A stretch of 40,559 bases of DNA from CAIOZW01 sp049317725 (GTDB lineage Bacteria > Acidobacteriota > Blastocatellia > RBC074). The stretch spans positions 1 through 40,559 of the forward strand of contig JBMOHS010000011.1 of the NCBI GenBank assembly GCA_049317725.1, in the 5' to 3' direction. A program made the translations under genes and the position numbers. Each line of letters starts with the position of its first letter. Position 1 is the first letter of the stretch. Shown here piece by piece: positions 24,896 to 33,349 of this stretch. The notes beneath the pieces were generated by a model. The model was given only the letters and a program-made list of their open reading frames with translations. It ran no database searches and was not told the DNA's origin.

Positions 24896-25591
24896 TTATT
24901 CTCGTCCGATTCGTGCATAGTTCCAGAGGCCAGCCGCCCAGAAGCAGAGGGAGAGGGCCCCCCAGCCAATGGCCCAGACAGAGGCCGGCAGCAGGGTCAT
25001 CGTCTCCAAGAGCTTGGCGTCACTGTGAAGGTTGGTCGTCTGTGAGATCCAGAGAAGAGTGCGCAGGTCAAAGAAGGCATTGAGGCAGCATTGGACGGCC
25101 AGGAGGTTGAGCAGAAAATGGGCCCAACGTTCACTGACCCCGATGGCCAACCAGATTAGACCGGCCGAGAGCCCAATCCCCAAGACCCAACCGAACAGGT
25201 TGCTGGTCAGAAAGAAGGTCACGGCGAGGATGAGGCCAGCATTCCAGGTCAAGACCCGGCGTGTCCGATGCCCATTCCGGCTGAGGGCAAGAAGGCCGGC
25301 ACCGTAGGCGGCGCTCGTCAAGTACCCAGCGCTGGCGATCAAAAATGGCAGCCCGCCGCGCGTCAAGGTCTCTCCGCTCCCGTCGGGATGAATGATCATC
25401 TCCTCGACCGTTCCTTGGGTCACGATCGCGGCGATGGCGTGCCCAGCCTCATGAATGAATGTCACGAACATGCGGCAGGGATAGAGCGCGATCCATCCGT
25501 ATGGGACATACCAGATGGCAATCGACACGACGGAAGCGACCACCAGAAAGGCAGGGGAGGTGAGATCGTATCTGCGTGCTTCAGGTTCCAT
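24896..25591 (-). CDS. M50-family-like membrane metallopeptidase
   Basis: 231 residues from the ATG at 25591; AAGGAG is 21 nt upstream, so a non-ATG start further upstream remains possible (in-frame TTG at 25687). The zinc motif HEAGH is at 47-51 (His47, Glu48, His51) at the end of the first membrane helix. Five or six further helices follow, and a late HSDAKLLETMTLLP segment fits the Asp ligand region of M50B-like proteins. By family it would cut within the membrane or serve as a membrane zinc peptidase. Regulated intramembrane proteolysis of an anti-sigma factor is conceivable but has no direct support here. It diverges from the FecR/DUF6600 gene. Confidence 0.85.
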   Translation of the reverse strand: MEPEARRYDLTSPAFLVVASVVSIAIWYVPYGWIALYPCRMFVTFIHEAGHAIAAIVTQGTVEEMIIHPDGSGETLTRGGLPFLIASAGYLTSAAYGAGLLALSRNGHRTRRVLTWNAGLILAVTFFLTSNLFGWVLGIGLSAGLIWLAIGVSERWAHFLLNLLAVQCCLNAFFDLRTLLWISQTTNLHSDAKLLETMTLLPASVWAIGWGALSLCFWAAGLWNYARIGRE

Positions 25592-25680
25592 CTCGGCTAA
25601 GATACCCCGACTCTCCTTTATCGGGGAAGCCCCCTCCTCGAGTGCACGGGTGTTTTTTGTGGAAAAAGCGTCTGAAATAT

Positions 25681-25717
25681 TGGCCAAGTTGAGGTCAGAT
25701 TGTGGCCAATTTGAGGT
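25681..25717. promoter_or_regulatory. Direct repeat with 22-bp period, possible operator
   Basis: TGGCCAAGTTGAGGT (25681-25695) and TGGCCAATTTGAGGT (25703-25717) differ by one base and recur after 22 bp, two helical turns. The second copy runs into TATAGT (25717-25722), a possible plus-strand -10. The first copy contains TTGGCCAA. The site lies between the divergent M50-like and FecR/DUF6600 genes. Confidence 0.55.
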
Positions 25718-25995
25718 ATAGTGTGATCGTTCGTTTCAGCCGACCCCCATGGTGACGTTCCGATCAGCGAGTTTCCAAGATATGGAGCGGGAGACAGTCC
25801 ACATGATCTTGATCTGACCCGATTGCCTGACAATCACTCGTGACGGCGAGAGAGGCCGTGTTGGGCCAAGGCCATGAGAATCGCCGGGCAGGGCACTTGC
25901 CATGACAAGATCTCGGCTGCCAAGCCGTTCAATTGGCACGAGACAAATCCAATGACCCTGGTCCAATCTGAGCATGCTGGGCAGGAAAAGCACGG

Positions 25996-26047
25996 ACGAT
26001 CAGCACAGACGATCAGCACAGACGATCAGCTTGGACGATCAGCTTGG
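25996..26047 (+). repeat. Four 13-bp tandem repeats before the FecR/DUF6600 gene
   Basis: ACGATCAGCACAG (25996-26008 and 26009-26021) and ACGATCAGCTTGG (26022-26034 and 26035-26047). All four share ACGATCAGC and place GATC exactly every 13 bp. The last unit ends 4 nt before the Shine-Dalgarno AAGGAG (26052-26057). Confidence 0.92.
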
Positions 26048-26062
26048 ATGAAAGGAGTGGAT

Positions 26063-28357
26063 ATGAATGGGGGAACAGGGAGCGAGAAGGCAACGATGCC
26101 GCAGGCAGGGATGAGCCCCCGTCTGTCACGGTCGCGACAGGTTCGAAAGAGAATGGAACCCAGGAGTGAGGGGTTCTCCTTCTTCTCGGCAAGGCGGGTG
26201 GGCGGGCGAGATCGGCGACTGTTGAGCCCTTCTGCCCTCCTCTTGATGTCACTCTTCGTCGGCGTGTCCTTCTCAATGTTCGCGGTAACGAGCCATTCGA
26301 GTTTGGCCAGCGCTCCGGCGTCATCCCGGCCGCAGGTCGCCCCAGAGGAGCAACTCCCAGTGGCTCGCATCTCTTTTCTCTCGGGCGAGGGGAGCCATCA
26401 GCGGCGCAGGGATTCCACGAAGGACTGGGACAATGCCGCCATCAACTTGCCGATTGAGGAGAGCGATCAACTTCTGACGGGGGATCAGGCTCGTTTGGAG
26501 ATCGACTGGGGAGGGCGTAACTTCCTGCGATTGGCCGCCAAGAGCCACCTCCAGATCGACAAGTGGCAATCTGGAGAACTTGTCCTCGCTCTTCCGCTCG
26601 GGACCCTCTCCTTTTCACTGGTGGCTGCTCGGCGAGATCTTGTGCAGCACCTGCCGAATCGTTCTGAACCCCCGACTGATCCGGGTAGGCGACTTCCCTG
26701 GACGATCGAGATCAGCACACCAGCGGCGGCGATCACCCTCCTTGAGCAAGGAGATTATCGGGTGACGGTTCGGGAGGATCAAGGGGTCGAGGTGATCGTC
26801 CGACAGGGCCGCGCCGAGGCCTATCGCCAGGAGTTGGGGACCATTGCCATTGCCGAGGGGCGTCGCTTGACCCTCACCGGGAGTTCGCCTGTCTCGCTGC
26901 AACTCGGAGACGCCCCCGACCTCGATGATTGGGATCGCTGGCATCAACAACGCACCGGACAGATCCTGGCGCAAGGGGAGGCTCCCTCCAGCCTGCGCTA
27001 TCTGGATCAGGGCCCAGGCGCTGACGTTCTGCAAGATCAGGTGGCGGATCCTGGGACGCTCGCCACTTCTTCGGCTTCTGCCCTGGCCGGTCTTGATGAC
27101 CTTGATCGGTATGGGACTTGGCAGCAAGTCGCGGATCACGGTTGGATCTGGGCGCCCCGATTTGTTGGCGCTGGCTGGGCTCCCTACCGTTTGGGGGATT
27201 GGCGCTGGTATGGGGCGAGGGGCTGGACCTGGGTCTCTTATGAGCCTTGGGGCTGGCTTCCCTACCATTATGGGCGCTGGTCCTGGTATCAGGACCGCTG
27301 GTTCTGGTTCCCCCGTGGCGACTTTGGGTTTGGGGGGCGGGGGTGGCAATGGTCGCCGCACCAGGTCGCTTTCTTTGGATGGGGCGACCGCTATGCACGG
27401 GGCTATCGGGATGGGTTTTGGGATGGCTACAGCCGGGGCTATCGGGATGGGCGGGGTTGGATTGGGTGGTGCCCGCTGGCTCCTGGAGAGTCCCTCTCCC
27501 CTTCCTCCTCTCCACCTCCGCGTTCGATTGCGCAGTTGCGCAATGCGGCTCTGCCCGGAGGGATCGGTGGACTGGAGAGTCGTCGCTTCACCCAGGGGCG
27601 TGTCGTCCAGATCACCGGTACTCTCCAGGTTCCACCCGGAGGGCAAGCTGGCAGTCGGGGAAGGGATCTCTTCTCTCCGATCCTCGATACCCGAGAGATT
27701 GGTCCGGACCCGCGGCGTGCTCCCTCCCGAACCGCTCTCGTGGAGCAGGGGGAGGTGGCTCGTCGGTTAGCCAACTCGGATTCGATTCTGATCCGACGGG
27801 GAGATGCGCTGGTCCGTCCCAGAGCCCCTCTCTCCCGCCCGCAGCTCGATTCGCGCGCGCCTGCAGTGGGGGCGACCCGGATCGAAGGAGGCGTGATCGT
27901 TCGTCCTTCGGTTCCGGTGCGTTCCTATCCCCCGGCTCGAACCGATCGCCAGATCGAACGGATCGACCGCCTCGACCGGTTGGAGCGGACTCCACGTTCT
28001 CTTGAGTCGAGTCCCCGTTGGTCAAGCCGGCCAGAAAGTCGCCCGGCTCCCTCGCGTCCTTCCCGAACCTATGAACCATTTCCCAGACCGAGTTCACCCG
28101 TAGAGAGACGCCCGACGACTCGACCCGACTGGGGCCGGCCATCCGCGCCAGCGAGTCGGCCCGCATCTCCGAGTCGATCGGCACCGCCCCCGTCCCGGCC
28201 GGCGGAGCGACCTGCTCCGCGGGTCATCGAGCGGACCACTCCGCTCTATCGTCCTGGGCCGGTGCCGGAACGATCGGCCCCGCCCACCCCTGCCACCCCT
28301 GCCACCCCGGCGCGACCCGAGCGGCCGTCGAGGCCCTCTCCTGAGTCGCGCCCCTGA
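26063..28357 (+). CDS. FecR/DUF6600-domain protein with Trp/Tyr-rich repeats
   Basis: 764 residues. The ATG at 26063 has AAGGAG 5 nt upstream; longer in-frame readings run through the tandem repeats and are rejected. A membrane or signal segment lies at about 53-76. A FecR-like domain follows (about 95-270), with a strand series containing TGDQARLEIDWGG and FLRLAAKSHLQI. Then comes DLDDWDRWHQQR and, at about 349-475, the DUF6600 hallmark: WxW, GWAPYRLGDWRWY, GWTWVSYEPWGWLPYHYGRW and GWIGWCPLAPGE. The last 230 residues are low-complexity Arg/Ser/Pro. The protein must sit in the envelope; members of this family are found in many Gram-negative bacteria and their role is unknown. It stands alone, with the methyltransferase gene 42 bp downstream on the same strand. 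Confidence 0.88.
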   Translation: MNGGTGSEKATMPQAGMSPRLSRSRQVRKRMEPRSEGFSFFSARRVGGRDRRLLSPSALLLMSLFVGVSFSMFAVTSHSSLASAPASSRPQVAPEEQLPVARISFLSGEGSHQRRRDSTKDWDNAAINLPIEESDQLLTGDQARLEIDWGGRNFLRLAAKSHLQIDKWQSGELVLALPLGTLSFSLVAARRDLVQHLPNRSEPPTDPGRRLPWTIEISTPAAAITLLEQGDYRVTVREDQGVEVIVRQGRAEAYRQELGTIAIAEGRRLTLTGSSPVSLQLGDAPDLDDWDRWHQQRTGQILAQGEAPSSLRYLDQGPGADVLQDQVADPGTLATSSASALAGLDDLDRYGTWQQVADHGWIWAPRFVGAGWAPYRLGDWRWYGARGWTWVSYEPWGWLPYHYGRWSWYQDRWFWFPRGDFGFGGRGWQWSPHQVAFFGWGDRYARGYRDGFWDGYSRGYRDGRGWIGWCPLAPGESLSPSSSPPPRSIAQLRNAALPGGIGGLESRRFTQGRVVQITGTLQVPPGGQAGSRGRDLFSPILDTREIGPDPRRAPSRTALVEQGEVARRLANSDSILIRRGDALVRPRAPLSRPQLDSRAPAVGATRIEGGVIVRPSVPVRSYPPARTDRQIERIDRLDRLERTPRSLESSPRWSSRPESRPAPSRPSRTYEPFPRPSSPVERRPTTRPDWGRPSAPASRPASPSRSAPPPSRPAERPAPRVIERTTPLYRPGPVPERSAPPTPATPATPARPERPSRPSPESRP

Positions 28358-28398
28358 TCCTTTTCCCGGCGATCGCTCCCCTCCCGAGGTGTGCCTCG

Positions 28399-29130
28399 GT
28401 GAGACCGATCGTCACCTCGTCAATCGTGAACGGTTCTCTTTGCGAAGGGATGCCAGACCAGATCATCCAAAGAATCGACTACCTCGTGGACGTTTGTGCC
28501 GGAAGAACGGTCCTCCACCTTGGCTGTGCTGGAATGCCCCACACTCAGAGACGGCTGGCGGATGGAACCTTGCTCTATTCCCTGATCGATCAGGTGGCCG
28601 CGCATCAGTATGGCATCGATCTCTCAAGCGATGGGATCGAGATCTTACGACAGGCTGGTTATGCCAATGTGGCCGTCGCTGATATCCAGCAGCTCAAGGA
28701 GCAGAACCCTTTTCCCGGGAGACATTTCGATGTCATCCTTGCTGGTGAGATCATCGAACATCTCTCCAATCCGGGTCTCTTTCTCGAGAGCTTGAAACCG
28801 CTGCTCCGCGATTCGCCGACGTGCTTGATTCTGACGACGATCAACGCCTATTGCGCTTACCGTTTCTTCTATTCACTGGTCAAGGGGGATGAGACCGTTC
28901 ACCCGGATCACGTCAGTTACTACTCCAAGAAGACGCTGCTCGCACTTCTGACGCGACACGGGTACGATGTGCAGCAATTCTGCTTCTACCCGATTGGTCG
29001 CGAGCACAAGCAATACATCAATCACGGACGGGCACGTCTTCTTTACTGGGTCGATTGGTTGGCGGGGCGCCTCTCCCCGCAACTTGGAGATGGTCTGATC
29101 GTCTCCTGTGTCCTGAGGTCATCGCCGTGA
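28399..29130 (+). CDS. Class I SAM-dependent methyltransferase
   Basis: 243 residues with a GTG start at 28399 (GAGG about 10 nt upstream); an ATG at 28450 is an alternative. Motif I is VLHLGCAG, motif II is YGIDLSS with Asp for the ribose, and the post-motif is FDVILAGEIIEHLSNPG, typical of Methyltransf_11/23-type proteins. SAM is implied; the acceptor is unknown. The C-terminal part is rich in Tyr and aromatic residues (YSLVKGDETVHPDHVSYYS), as in methyltransferases near polysaccharide genes, but no glycosyltransferase is nearby. It follows the FecR/DUF6600 gene at 42 bp and may be co-transcribed with it. Confidence 0.85.
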   Translation: MRPIVTSSIVNGSLCEGMPDQIIQRIDYLVDVCAGRTVLHLGCAGMPHTQRRLADGTLLYSLIDQVAAHQYGIDLSSDGIEILRQAGYANVAVADIQQLKEQNPFPGRHFDVILAGEIIEHLSNPGLFLESLKPLLRDSPTCLILTTINAYCAYRFFYSLVKGDETVHPDHVSYYSKKTLLALLTRHGYDVQQFCFYPIGREHKQYINHGRARLLYWVDWLAGRLSPQLGDGLIVSCVLRSSP

Positions 29131-29230
29131 GCTGGCCCCCCATCTTCGACTGCCGTCCAGACTTGTCTCTCCACTCCACGCAGGCGACACCTCACGGTCT
29201 CGGTTGGGAGGCGGTTGTTCTTTTGCCGCC

Positions 29231-29260
29231 TTGACAAGATCTCAACTGGACGGCTAGGAT
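29231..29260 (+). promoter_or_regulatory. Sigma70-like promoter of the TPR gene
   Basis: TTGACA (29231-29236), 18-bp spacer, TAGGAT (29255-29260). The predicted start near 29267 places the 13-bp repeats inside the mRNA leader. Confidence 0.6.
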
Positions 29261-29280
29261 CAATAGTTCTTTTTTCCGGC

Positions 29281-29319
29281 GATCAACTCGCCGGATCAAC
29301 TTTGGAGTTCATCTTTGGT
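29281..29319 (+). repeat. Three 13-bp repeats in the TPR gene leader
   Basis: GATCAACTCGCCG (29281-29293), GATCAACTTTGGA (29294-29306) and GTTCATCTTTGGT (29307-29319). Units 1 and 2 share their first eight bases, units 2 and 3 match at ten of thirteen. The array runs directly into the Shine-Dalgarno AAGGAG (29320-29325). Confidence 0.7.
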
Positions 29320-29332
29320 AAGGAGCAGAGCC

Positions 29333-30115
29333 GTGGCAAAAGGGCGCATCTCCCCGCAAGAACTCAAGCGGGATCCGTTGATGGAGCAGTATCTTTCTAC
29401 CACCAGTTGGATGAAGGGCCGATCCCAGTCGATTCTCAAATGGGCAACGGTGGTCGGCATTGTCCTGGCCATCGGGGCGATCGCTTGGCTGGTCTTCTCC
29501 CGCCGGGCCAACAATGCAGCGGAAGCCATGGCGGAAGCCTTCCGTCATCACAACGCGGTGGTGGCCAATCCGATCCCTCCCAATGTCAAAGGCTATGCCT
29601 ACACGACGCAGGACGAGAAGGATCGGAAGGCTTTTGAGGCCTTTGAAAAGGCTGCCAACGACTATCCTTCCTACAATGGGGAGGTCGCCCGCTTTTACGC
29701 CGTCACCCATCAGCTCAACTTTGATCCTGACAAAGCGCTGCCGACCCTCGAGTCGCTGGCTCAAAAAGAGAGCGAAGCGGGTGCGCAGGCACGTCTCGCT
29801 CTGGCCAATCGGTATGCGGCCCTTGCCCGGTACGAGGACGCACTGGCTCAGTACAAAAAGTTGAAGGAGAAGCCTTACAGCGTTCCCCTTCAGGTGATCG
29901 ATATCGCGGTCGCGGAGATTCGGGAGGCGCAAGGTCAACCCCAGCAAGCAGTAGACCTCTATTTCAGCATTGCCAATGATAGCGCGTGGCGCAGCACGGT
30001 GGTGGGGATTCGCGCCGCCAATCGCCTCTCCATTCTGGCACCGGAGAAGTATGAGAAGCTGCCAGAGCAGAAATCGGGTAACCCGCTCTCTTCCTTCTCG
30101 GGCCCGATGATGTAA
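29333..30115 (+). CDS. Tetratricopeptide-repeat membrane protein
   Basis: 260 residues with a GTG start at 29333, 7 nt after AAGGAG. One membrane helix at about 37-56 follows a charged, basic cytoplasmic segment. The outside part, from about 60 to 245, is all-alpha with several TPR-like helices, for example AFEAFEKAANDYPSYNGEVARFYAV and YEDALAQYKKL. The topology (short inside tail, one helix, TPRs outside) is that of YfgM/YbgF-like periplasmic scaffold proteins, a structural resemblance only. No partner is identified. It is a single-gene unit ended by a strong terminator. Confidence 0.85.
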   Translation: MAKGRISPQELKRDPLMEQYLSTTSWMKGRSQSILKWATVVGIVLAIGAIAWLVFSRRANNAAEAMAEAFRHHNAVVANPIPPNVKGYAYTTQDEKDRKAFEAFEKAANDYPSYNGEVARFYAVTHQLNFDPDKALPTLESLAQKESEAGAQARLALANRYAALARYEDALAQYKKLKEKPYSVPLQVIDIAVAEIREAQGQPQQAVDLYFSIANDSAWRSTVVGIRAANRLSILAPEKYEKLPEQKSGNPLSSFSGPMM

Positions 30116-30162
30116 TCAGGTCTGTTCTCCTCAGGGCGCAGTGTCCCAATCCCTGACCACAC

Positions 30163-30205
30163 AAAAAAGGGAGGAGATGGCAAGACGCCATCTCCTCCCT
30201 TTTTT
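30163..30205. terminator. Bidirectional intrinsic terminator
   Basis: Perfect 19-bp stem AAAAAAGGGAGGAGATGGC (30163-30181) with GCCATCTCCTCCCTTTTTT (30187-30205), 5-nt loop. The A run and T run give a T tract in both directions. It serves the TPR gene (+) and the S9 peptidase (-). Confidence 0.92.
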
Positions 30206-30249
30206 GTCGATTCTTGATCTGGTGATTCCCCGAGGCCAGACCTGGACAA

Positions 30250-33222
30250 TCAGCGTACTTGCCGTTTCTCCTTCTCCCGCTCCAGATAGGGAATCCCTTT
30301 CTCAATCCAAGCTGGTTTGGCCGCTCCCTTGAGGTGGTGGTCGAAAAACTCCTGTAGTCGACGGGTGTAATCTTTCTGGTTGGGTCGCTTTCGCAGACCG
30401 TGATACTCCCCATTGTAGTTGAAGAGATAGGCCTCGCGCTCGAGACGGCGGAGGGCGAGGAAGAATTCGATGCCCTGCGTCCAGGGGACTGCGTCATCAT
30501 TGTCGTTATGGACCATGAGGATGGGGGTCTCGACACGATGCGCGTTGAAGACGGGAGAGTTTTCGAGGAATCGCATCGGGTACTCCCAGAGGCTGCCGCC
30601 GATGCGACTCTGGGTCCGCTCGTACTGAAATTGTCGCGAAAGCCCTGTTCCCCAACGGATTCCGCTATATGCACTGGTCATATTGGCGACGACGGCACCC
30701 GGGGCCGCAGCGCGGAAGCGGTTGGTGCGCGTGACAAGATAGGCGATCTGATAGCCTCCCCAACTGTGACCCTGAATTCCGATTGCATCTTCCTGGATAA
30801 AGCCCCGGCGCACCACCTCTTCGACGGCGGGCAGGACGCACTGGACGGCGCTCTCCCCAGGATACCCGATGGTGTAGACGATATCAGGCATCAGGATGAC
30901 ATAGCCGTTGCTCGCATAAAAGGAGGGATTGATCGAGGTTCCCGGTGCAGGGGGAACGAAGCGGTGGAGTTCGTCAGAGAGTTTCTCGTAGATGTAGACC
31001 ATCAGGGGGTATTTCCGATTGGGATCGAAATCGGCTGGTTTGATCAGAATGGCATTGAGGGATTGGCCATTGGTATTGCGATAGCGGATCAACTCGGCTT
31101 TGCCCCATTGAAACGGTTCGATCTGTCGCCCGGCTTCACTCACCTTGCGAAGAGATTGGAAGGTGGCATCAGTCACATGCAGATCTGGGTATTCGTCAAA
31201 GCGGGAGGTGGTGAGGAAGAGGGTCTCGGCATTGCGGGCCTTGGTCGGAACGCTGAAGGCGCGGGCGGCCATCAGCAGCCGCTCAGGAAGGCCGCCGCCA
31301 ATGCGATCGCGATAGAAGCCGGTCTCCCGGGTCTCTTCGTTCTCCGCGCGCAGGAGAAGGGGGGCAGTTGGGTCGATCCACCGCTCATCCGGATCGAGTC
31401 GAACATAGCGCAATGCGAGCTTGCCCTGGCGGCCAACTCCCTCGGTCAGGTTGCGGGCCCCCGCTCCGTTGGGGGAGATCTGCCAAAGATCGAACTGGTC
31501 ATAGACCAACAGGTCCCGATCTTCTTGTGTCCAGCCAGCAATGCCATACGGGGAGGGAGGGTTGGGGGTATCGTGATCCTCCTGCCAGAAGCGTACGGGA
31601 AGGGTCGCGGTGAGGTTGGTCACCTGCCCATCGGGAATCGAGATCGAGTTCCAGTCTTTGCCGTCAAAATAGATGGCATATTTTCCCCCAGGGGACCAGC
31701 TGAGAGGCGAGAGGTTCTTTTCGCGGAGTCTTCGGCGGGATCCATCCAGGGTGTTGACCAGGTAGACGTCGGCATAATTGGTGTCGATGCCGATCAATCG
31801 ACGATAGCGCCGATCGTCCTGCCCAATCGCCCAGAGGCCGTTCGAGGAAGGGTTGATCGAGTCCATCGATTCGTCTGCGAGAGGAACGAGCCGCTTTTCG
31901 TCGAGGTGAAAGACGGCACGGTACGATCGATTCCGCTCCTGGTTGGCCCGCACCTTCTGCATTGGTTGCAGATAGTCATCTTTCCAATGCCAGAGATCGG
32001 CGATCGCCGCTTCCTCCATTGTTCCCGCCTCTTCAGGGGAGGGGGGAGGAGCAGCAGTGGCACGGGCAAGTCCGAGGAAGAGACGGCTTCCGTCTCGCGC
32101 GAAGGTGAGGGCCCCCTTGTCGCTGATCGTCCAGCCGGTCGGCATGGTTGTCTGGTCTGCCACGATCAGCCCGGCTGCTGGACCGGGGGATTGCTCTCCC
32201 TGGCGATCGCGCTTCCAGTGATAAAGGTTCCAGCCAAGAGACTCGTTGTCGGTTTGTACTGGTCCCAGGGCAGCCAGAAAGGCCAGTTGGGTCTGGTCTT
32301 CGTCCCAGGTCACCTTGGCATAGCGGCCGGGCCCCTGGAGGAGGGGGAGGGGGGCATTCTCACTGCCCGGGGAGAGGAGATAGACTCCATTCGCCTCCGC
32401 GTTTTGCGCCGAGACAGCGTAAATCAGGCTGCGGCCGTCGCGGGAGAGGCTCATCTCCAGGACATCCTGGATCGTTCTTTCTTGTCCGGTGGAGAGGGTT
32501 CGCACGATCATCCCGCTGCCAACTGGCCACTTCTCACTCTTGCTGTTGGCGGGGGGCGGGTCCGCGCTGGTTTCAGATTCGAGGAGACACGCGACGAACG
32601 CCCCCCCTGTCTCTGGAACCTGGAAGCTCTTGACCCGCTCGATGCGCTGCACCTCGCCAGTCGCGAGATTCAAGATTCCGAGAGCATTGCGGGGCATCTC
32701 ATTCGCTTTTTTCTTTGCTTTCCGGGCATCAAGTACCTCTCCCTTCGTCGGCTCGATGGTGAACAGAAGATAAGTCCCATCGGCGGTAAAGACGGGGCGG
32801 GTGGCCCGGTTGAGCGCCGCGGTCGCGGCTTGTGCCGCCTCTGGATCGCTCGGGGTGGGGGTGGGGATTCGCCAGCCTCTTCCGTGTCGCCACTCCTGCC
32901 CGCTGGCCACTTGGCGAACGACCACCTCGCCGTCTCCGTCCTGCGGGATGAGGCTGTACGCGATCCACCGGCCATCACGAGAGATGGTCGCTCCAACCAG
33001 GGAACGCCAAGCGTCATAGTCTGCATGGCGAAGCGGGCGGCGACTCGTGCCTGCTGGTTGCCCGACAGCGGAGTCCATTGCCCCTGACAGGCTGAGGAGA
33101 AGGATCGCCAGACAGAGAGATACACTCCCTCTTCGCCAGTTGGAACCGTCCTTTTTATGACGTAGCCCAGGCCATCTCTTCACTGACGATTCTCTCTCGG
33201 ATCCGGAATGGTACCTCTTCAT
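30250..33222 (-). CDS. S9 family prolyl oligopeptidase-like peptidase, secreted
   Basis: 990 residues from the ATG at 33222, which has AAGGAG about 11 nt upstream. A basic N-terminus is followed by a hydrophobic segment ending in AVGQP, a signal peptide or anchor. An eight-bladed-type propeller covers the first two thirds, and the C-terminal third is an alpha/beta hydrolase. Its catalytic triad is visible: Ser820 in GHSWGGY, Asp909 in HNDNDDAVP and His941 in YHGLR. It is predicted to cut short peptides outside the cytoplasm. It ends near the bidirectional terminator and is probably the last gene of the minus-strand group reaching back to acpS, though a gap of 127 bp precedes it. Confidence 0.92.
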   Translation of the reverse strand: MKRYHSGSERESSVKRWPGLRHKKDGSNWRRGSVSLCLAILLLSLSGAMDSAVGQPAGTSRRPLRHADYDAWRSLVGATISRDGRWIAYSLIPQDGDGEVVVRQVASGQEWRHGRGWRIPTPTPSDPEAAQAATAALNRATRPVFTADGTYLLFTIEPTKGEVLDARKAKKKANEMPRNALGILNLATGEVQRIERVKSFQVPETGGAFVACLLESETSADPPPANSKSEKWPVGSGMIVRTLSTGQERTIQDVLEMSLSRDGRSLIYAVSAQNAEANGVYLLSPGSENAPLPLLQGPGRYAKVTWDEDQTQLAFLAALGPVQTDNESLGWNLYHWKRDRQGEQSPGPAAGLIVADQTTMPTGWTISDKGALTFARDGSRLFLGLARATAAPPPSPEEAGTMEEAAIADLWHWKDDYLQPMQKVRANQERNRSYRAVFHLDEKRLVPLADESMDSINPSSNGLWAIGQDDRRYRRLIGIDTNYADVYLVNTLDGSRRRLREKNLSPLSWSPGGKYAIYFDGKDWNSISIPDGQVTNLTATLPVRFWQEDHDTPNPPSPYGIAGWTQEDRDLLVYDQFDLWQISPNGAGARNLTEGVGRQGKLALRYVRLDPDERWIDPTAPLLLRAENEETRETGFYRDRIGGGLPERLLMAARAFSVPTKARNAETLFLTTSRFDEYPDLHVTDATFQSLRKVSEAGRQIEPFQWGKAELIRYRNTNGQSLNAILIKPADFDPNRKYPLMVYIYEKLSDELHRFVPPAPGTSINPSFYASNGYVILMPDIVYTIGYPGESAVQCVLPAVEEVVRRGFIQEDAIGIQGHSWGGYQIAYLVTRTNRFRAAAPGAVVANMTSAYSGIRWGTGLSRQFQYERTQSRIGGSLWEYPMRFLENSPVFNAHRVETPILMVHNDNDDAVPWTQGIEFFLALRRLEREAYLFNYNGEYHGLRKRPNQKDYTRRLQEFFDHHLKGAAKPAWIEKGIPYLEREKEKRQVR

Positions 33223-33349
33223 GGCCAATTTTGCTCCTTCTGGAAATTCCTGCCGCTGGATTCCACGGATTGAGGGTTCGAATGATTGGTAGATGGGTCC
33301 CACGCGAGGAATCTGCGAGGGTGGGACGGGGGCGGTGCGCCGTAGTGGG

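Noticed and set aside
28270..28320. Short repeats of CCTGCCACC in the FecR/DUF6600 gene
   Set aside because: They encode a Thr-Pro-Ala tract in the low-complexity tail and are explained by coding.
30400..33087. 895-codon open frame opposite the S9 peptidase gene
   Set aside because: The S9 gene has a full catalytic triad and a good start on the other strand. Long antisense frames are common in GC-rich genes and this one shows no recognisable domain.
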